Shown one piece after another: positions 60,101 through 64,000 of a stretch of 64,000 nt of DNA. Origin of the DNA: Triops longicaudatus (lineage: Eukaryota > Arthropoda > Branchiopoda > Notostraca > Triopsidae); NCBI GenBank assembly GCA_022885665.1, contig JAGQDJ010000625.1, positions 85,262 through 149,261 of the forward strand, given 5' to 3'. The notes below the pieces were generated by a model that worked only from the letters and a program-made list of their open reading frames with translations, had not been told where the DNA came from and made no database searches. Positions within the stretch are counted from its first letter, which is position 1, and each line of letters starts with the position of its first letter. The position numbers and the translations under genes are program-made.

Positions 60101-63100
60101 ATACTTGTATTTTGTTTGAAAAATGGAAAATGATAGTTTAACACGTTGATAATTATTATAGCACAATAAGCACCGATAAATGAGATTTAAATGGTAATAT
60201 TTAGTTCTCCTATATACTCATTCTGAGAGTTGGAAACTACTCACTTCGAGAGCTTAGGCATAGCTCTTTCGAAGCTGCGCCTCCATTCTATATTTGAGAG
60301 CACCACGACACTTGACTGGTGCCCATTGTTCTGAGTACCGTTTCTTACTAATTTTGAGAGGAACTTCTTAACAGTGCGATCTAACTTGGTACTCTCCTGC
60401 AGGGATGTCACTGAAAAGCAGCAGTTGACAAGTCCTACTTATTCAATATTGCTCGTGTACAAGACTTTAAAAAAAATCAAACATCTTTTCTCTGACTTAG
60501 CTTTCCTTTTTCTTGTAATTTATTGGGCCTAAAAAAGGACTCTCTCAGTGCAAAAACGGAAGATTCATACAGATTAAGAAGAGTTCGCGCTTAACAAGAG
60601 AACAAAACATCAGCTAAGCAGAACCTCTACCTTTCGAGCTCATCCATAAACAGGTTCTCTCTTGAGAATGTTAACCGAAATGCATAAAAAGTAAAAGTAT
60701 AGTCCATGGCGTTTGGCGCTCCCCTTGGCCAGCCCTTTGTGGTTCATCTTTATGCTAATGAGCGTGAACGAAAGAGCTACGCTAACCTCGAACTTCAAAG
60801 CCCAAAAGCTTCAGCGAAATTGGACACTCTACCAACAAAACATTCCACAAAAGGCATTTCCGCGAACGTTGCTGCGTCGCTAAAACTGAGATTACGTGCT
60901 GGTAGAGAATTAAGAAGAAAAAGTGTTAGCTCATTTAGACTTTTCTGGCTCTAAATGGAGAGGTAGCCATTGGCAAAAATGGAAAATAAGTCAGATATAT
61001 TTAGGACACATTCAGAGATTTTGACAAATAAAGCATACAGGCGTTCCCATAAAGCTTCCGTTTTTATAAAATTTCACTTCCTGTAAATTGCATTCGAAGC
61101 CTTCGTTCACTGTTAGTCCTCGAATATTCATGCGTGAAAGTTACTAGCAGGGTTTGCGTGAAAAGCTTTGCGCATTTTTAGGTTTTGTTTGGACCCTCAA
61201 AAGAAGCTTTAACACAGTGACTGATTCTATGACTGTCCAGAGGAAGTTGAATTATGTTATTGAAGAACAGACAAAAGGGTTCAAAGCCTTTAAGTGGATT
61301 AAGAGGGTTCGCATGTTTAAGTCACTAGTATTTGTACCGTGAAATTCTTCTTTTGCGATACTAATTGCGTCCAAAAGGATTCAAGTCCTCAAAAATCGGA
61401 TTTTGTCTGGTTTAAGTTTGAAGTGGACTTTGTCATTAAAACGCACGAACGGTGGTTTTCAAGGTGGATACCTGCAATCAGGAATTCCTCTAAATGCAAA
61501 TTTAGACCTCGCCATGGCAGCTGGCATACTAGAGACAGACAAAAAAAAATAAGCTCTTTACTGAAATAAACCAAGTACAGAAAAACTGGTCAGACAAGAA
61601 GAAGTCAACTGCCGTCTCGGGGCAATCCATGTCTTCCTAATCTTCTGTTCTTCCATTTCTTGCAAATTCCTACTTCGTGATTTAATTTTTCTACACTATT
61701 TTTTAAGAGAGTTACTTCATTTTATATATAGTAATGAACGGCTTTTTGAAACGTCTGCAGGTGTAAAAGTATCGGATTCCTAGTGAGGTAACTACCAAAA
61801 GTGAATGCGCAGGTGTCAGATTCTCACTTTGTTTGCTATGAAACACGTGACCCAGGACTCAAGGAGTAAGAGCAAAGCTCGAAAAAGAAGACATAACGGT
61901 TTAATTCGACTCAAAAAGGCGTAATAATTGCAAACTTGACCTTTGGGACATAAAAGTAGCCGCTGGCTACACAGGTAAGAAAAAGCGGAAGAACACGGGA
62001 CTTAAAGCATCCATACATTAAATCTTAACCAATGTTAATTGCATATTATACTCCGACCCCTTATTAGTTTTTTTCCCACTCTGTTGCTTTAACAAGTTTC
62101 CTTCAGCTCTTGCTCCTTTCAATTAAGTGTATACATTTCCTTGTCGTTTATTTTCCTTCTATCTTATACTTCCCTATACGCCAATACTAGTTGGTAAGAA
62201 AAATCGAAGTATTATCTTCTCACATTACGTCAGGAAATTCAAAGATTTTTGATCTAGTGACACGATTTCTCACCGTTATTGGACACATCTCAATATGAAA
62301 AATTAATTAAATTCCCATGGAAAAATAATACGAAATAAAATACCTACCGTTGTTAGATTTCTTTGGGAAATGTCTGGGAATTTTTCAGTACTCCATTGAC
62401 ATTGTCCATTTTACTAAATCCTTGTTCAGCTATGCGTAATTCCGTAGAAAATCATAAGGCCTATAAGCCTTCACTGCTAATTTGCTTTCTTCCTTTTAAA
62501 AAAAAATATCACATCACTTTATATAGCGTCACTAAAACAATATTTTCAGGTACACGCATTTATTCCATTGTAAAATCTTCTCATTAATTTAGAAATATAT
62601 ATTTTATTCAGGAAAGGAATGTCAAGCACGCTCGCACGTATATTCCTCACCGTACAAGGATTGGATAACAACTGAAGGGGAAACGACCTAGGTAGATGGA
62701 GTACGTATACGCTCTCTTGGTCGCTTTTGGAAACTTTCGACTATATGGGCGGGTTTGGACCAAGAGGACCGAAAAAGATTACCCCATGGGGGCTAGAATC
62801 TTAGTGTCCTCTTGAAAATTGCCAGGCGATAACAACGGTGGTACCACTACAAGAGTCCAACCCTTTTTTTTTCCATGTACCCAAAATCTCATTTCGCTTT
62901 CGGCTACTCAGCAAGGTTATTGTAAGAAACACAGCTGGAGAGCGAGAAGAGTGAAGACGAAGATCATGCAGATGACAATATAGAGAGTAAAAGTATGTTT
63001 TAATTATGGGTTTATTTACGGGAGAGATAATGTGAGTTTTCAGTACATTGAGTTGCCGAAGAATACGCTGCCGATTTTGGGATTATTAAGCGATTAGGGT

Positions 63101-64000
63101 GGCACTTTCTGGGGTGCTGATGAGTTCTACTGATGTAATATTGTTGTAATATTCTGTGGGGAATCAACGTAAAGTGACCCATAGCAATGGAAACTACTCG
63201 GCGCGTGTGGCCACAAAGAGAACAGGATTAACCACTATTAAGTTCGTAAATATACAAATAATTGTTATTGAGTAACCTAATTAGTGTGGTCATCGTAATT
63301 ACAGGCTTTGCTTCAAGGTGAGATCAAGTGGTTGCCAGCAACAAACAGACCGAGTGTGGTCAAAAGCAGCGCTAGAATTATATTGCGTTCGATATTCAAG
63401 GATTCTTCATATTAACCAATAAACAGCTTCAAACGTTCTAGTTGGACGGGTAGTAGCAATTTTAAGAAAATAATTTAATGCTCCAGGACAAATAAAAAAA
63501 AAAATGGCCCTTCACAGTCTCTAACCATGTGGAAATCCGATCGAGTACCACCGAACACTTTCAATTGTTTCCAATAGGTTTATTTTTTTAATACTGTATT
63601 GTGAAATTAAAGAATTCACGAATTGACGACCTTCAGAAGCGTGACAGAAGCCTATAAGAGTCCATGAATCTTTCATTAATTTCAGTCTTATCGTTATTAC
63701 AATTATAATAAAATAAGTCATATCGTTGTAACCTGTTCTGTGTCTCTGACTTACGATGGGTGTCAAGGTTCAAGTTACAACTTCACGGAGGAAAATGCGA
63801 AAAACGACTTATTCTTTGTGGCCACCAAACAGAAAAACGCTATTACTGTCGTGACATTTAACACACTTGATGGAATCAATGAATACAATGGGCGTTTCGG
63901 CGTCCTTTCAGATTTCAGTTAAATCAAATTGGATCATATCAACTCTAACCAAAGTAAATGAAAACTTCGTTAGCACGAATATTAAATATATATATATATA
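57162..64000. other. Gene-poor right end of window
   Basis: About 6.8 kb without a gene that I can support. The left end is the 5' side of the orphan receptor gene. A diverged inverted repeat pair lies at about 58850-59040 and 60190-60395. Frames at 57596-57787, 60706-60954, 61154-61569 and 62363-62587 lack domains. One frame near the end, about 63690-63920, has a weak immunoglobulin-like look. The window ends in an AT dinucleotide run from 63987. Confidence 0.5.
58850..60395. repeat. Diverged inverted repeat pair (about 190 bp arms)
   Basis: The arm at 58850-59040 and the reverse complement of 60190-60395 share ordered words: CGCACTGT near the outer end, TCTCAAAA, GGAGGC, and TAGCTC...TGAG...TCTCAAAATTGAG. 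No transposase lies between. This is either one foldback-type element of about 1.5 kb or two inverted copies of one short repeat. Confidence 0.45.

Noticed and set aside
60706..60954. 82-codon + frame starting MAFGAPLGQP
   Set aside because: Basic composition without a domain. No splice or promoter support.
63690..63920. Frame with VTCSVSLTYDGCQGSSYNF and YNGRFGVLSDFS, vaguely like an Ig V-type exon
   Set aside because: Only one short segment at the window edge with no partner exon. The resemblance is too weak to annotate.

Overview
This 64 kb window is nuclear DNA from an animal and almost certainly an arthropod. It carries an R&R-type cuticle protein gene, adjacent white and scarlet eye-pigment ABC transporters, GT-AG introns mostly of 50-100 bp, and no operons of bacterial type. 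The species cannot be read from the sequence. Compact introns would suit a crustacean such as a branchiopod, but that is a guess. Base composition is AT-rich, and a 15-N assembly gap lies at 22383-22397.

Layout. 0.4-3.8 kb (+): JIP1 scaffold. 4.4-7.6 kb (-): CKAP2-like spindle protein, with an LTR-like insertion in an intron. 8.5-10.1 kb: decayed PIF/Harbinger transposon with two convergent genes. 10.45 kb: a 70 bp MITE-like element. 11.1-12.0 kb: deleted hAT element with inverted repeats. 12.4-14.7 kb (+): TRAPPC12. 16.4-18.5 kb (+): LTO1 and METTL25 only 4 bases apart, apparently one bicistronic mRNA. 18.7-20.0 kb (-): METTL18. 20-22.9 kb: no recognisable gene. 22.9-23.6 kb (+): TCF15/scleraxis-type bHLH. 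23.7-25.9 kb (-): D2HGDH. 26-27.8 kb: small TIR elements. 28.4-31.0 kb (-) and 31.8-32.2 kb (+): HSP60 and HSP10 head to head over a heat-shock element. 32.4-35.4 kb (-) scarlet and 35.6-39.2 kb (-) white, in tandem. 41.8-42.8 kb (-): 3CxxC zinc-finger protein. 43.4-45.4 kb (-): TMEM177, divergent from an EEF1AKMT4-like methyltransferase at 45.9-46.7 kb (+). 47.3-57.2 kb (-): orphan 7TM receptor whose 6.8 kb intron hosts a cuticle protein gene on the other strand (52.7-53.8 kb). 57.2-64 kb: no gene recognised, but a diverged inverted repeat pair.

Functional links. White and Scarlet form the pigment-precursor transporter heterodimer in insects. HSP60 and HSP10 form the mitochondrial chaperonin. 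LTO1, METTL18 and the EEF1AKMT4-like enzyme all act on the translation apparatus in other animals. Exon models were built by hand from splice signals and phase. For every gene where I give a protein length, the exon lengths sum to a multiple of three. Only scarlet lacks a resolved start.
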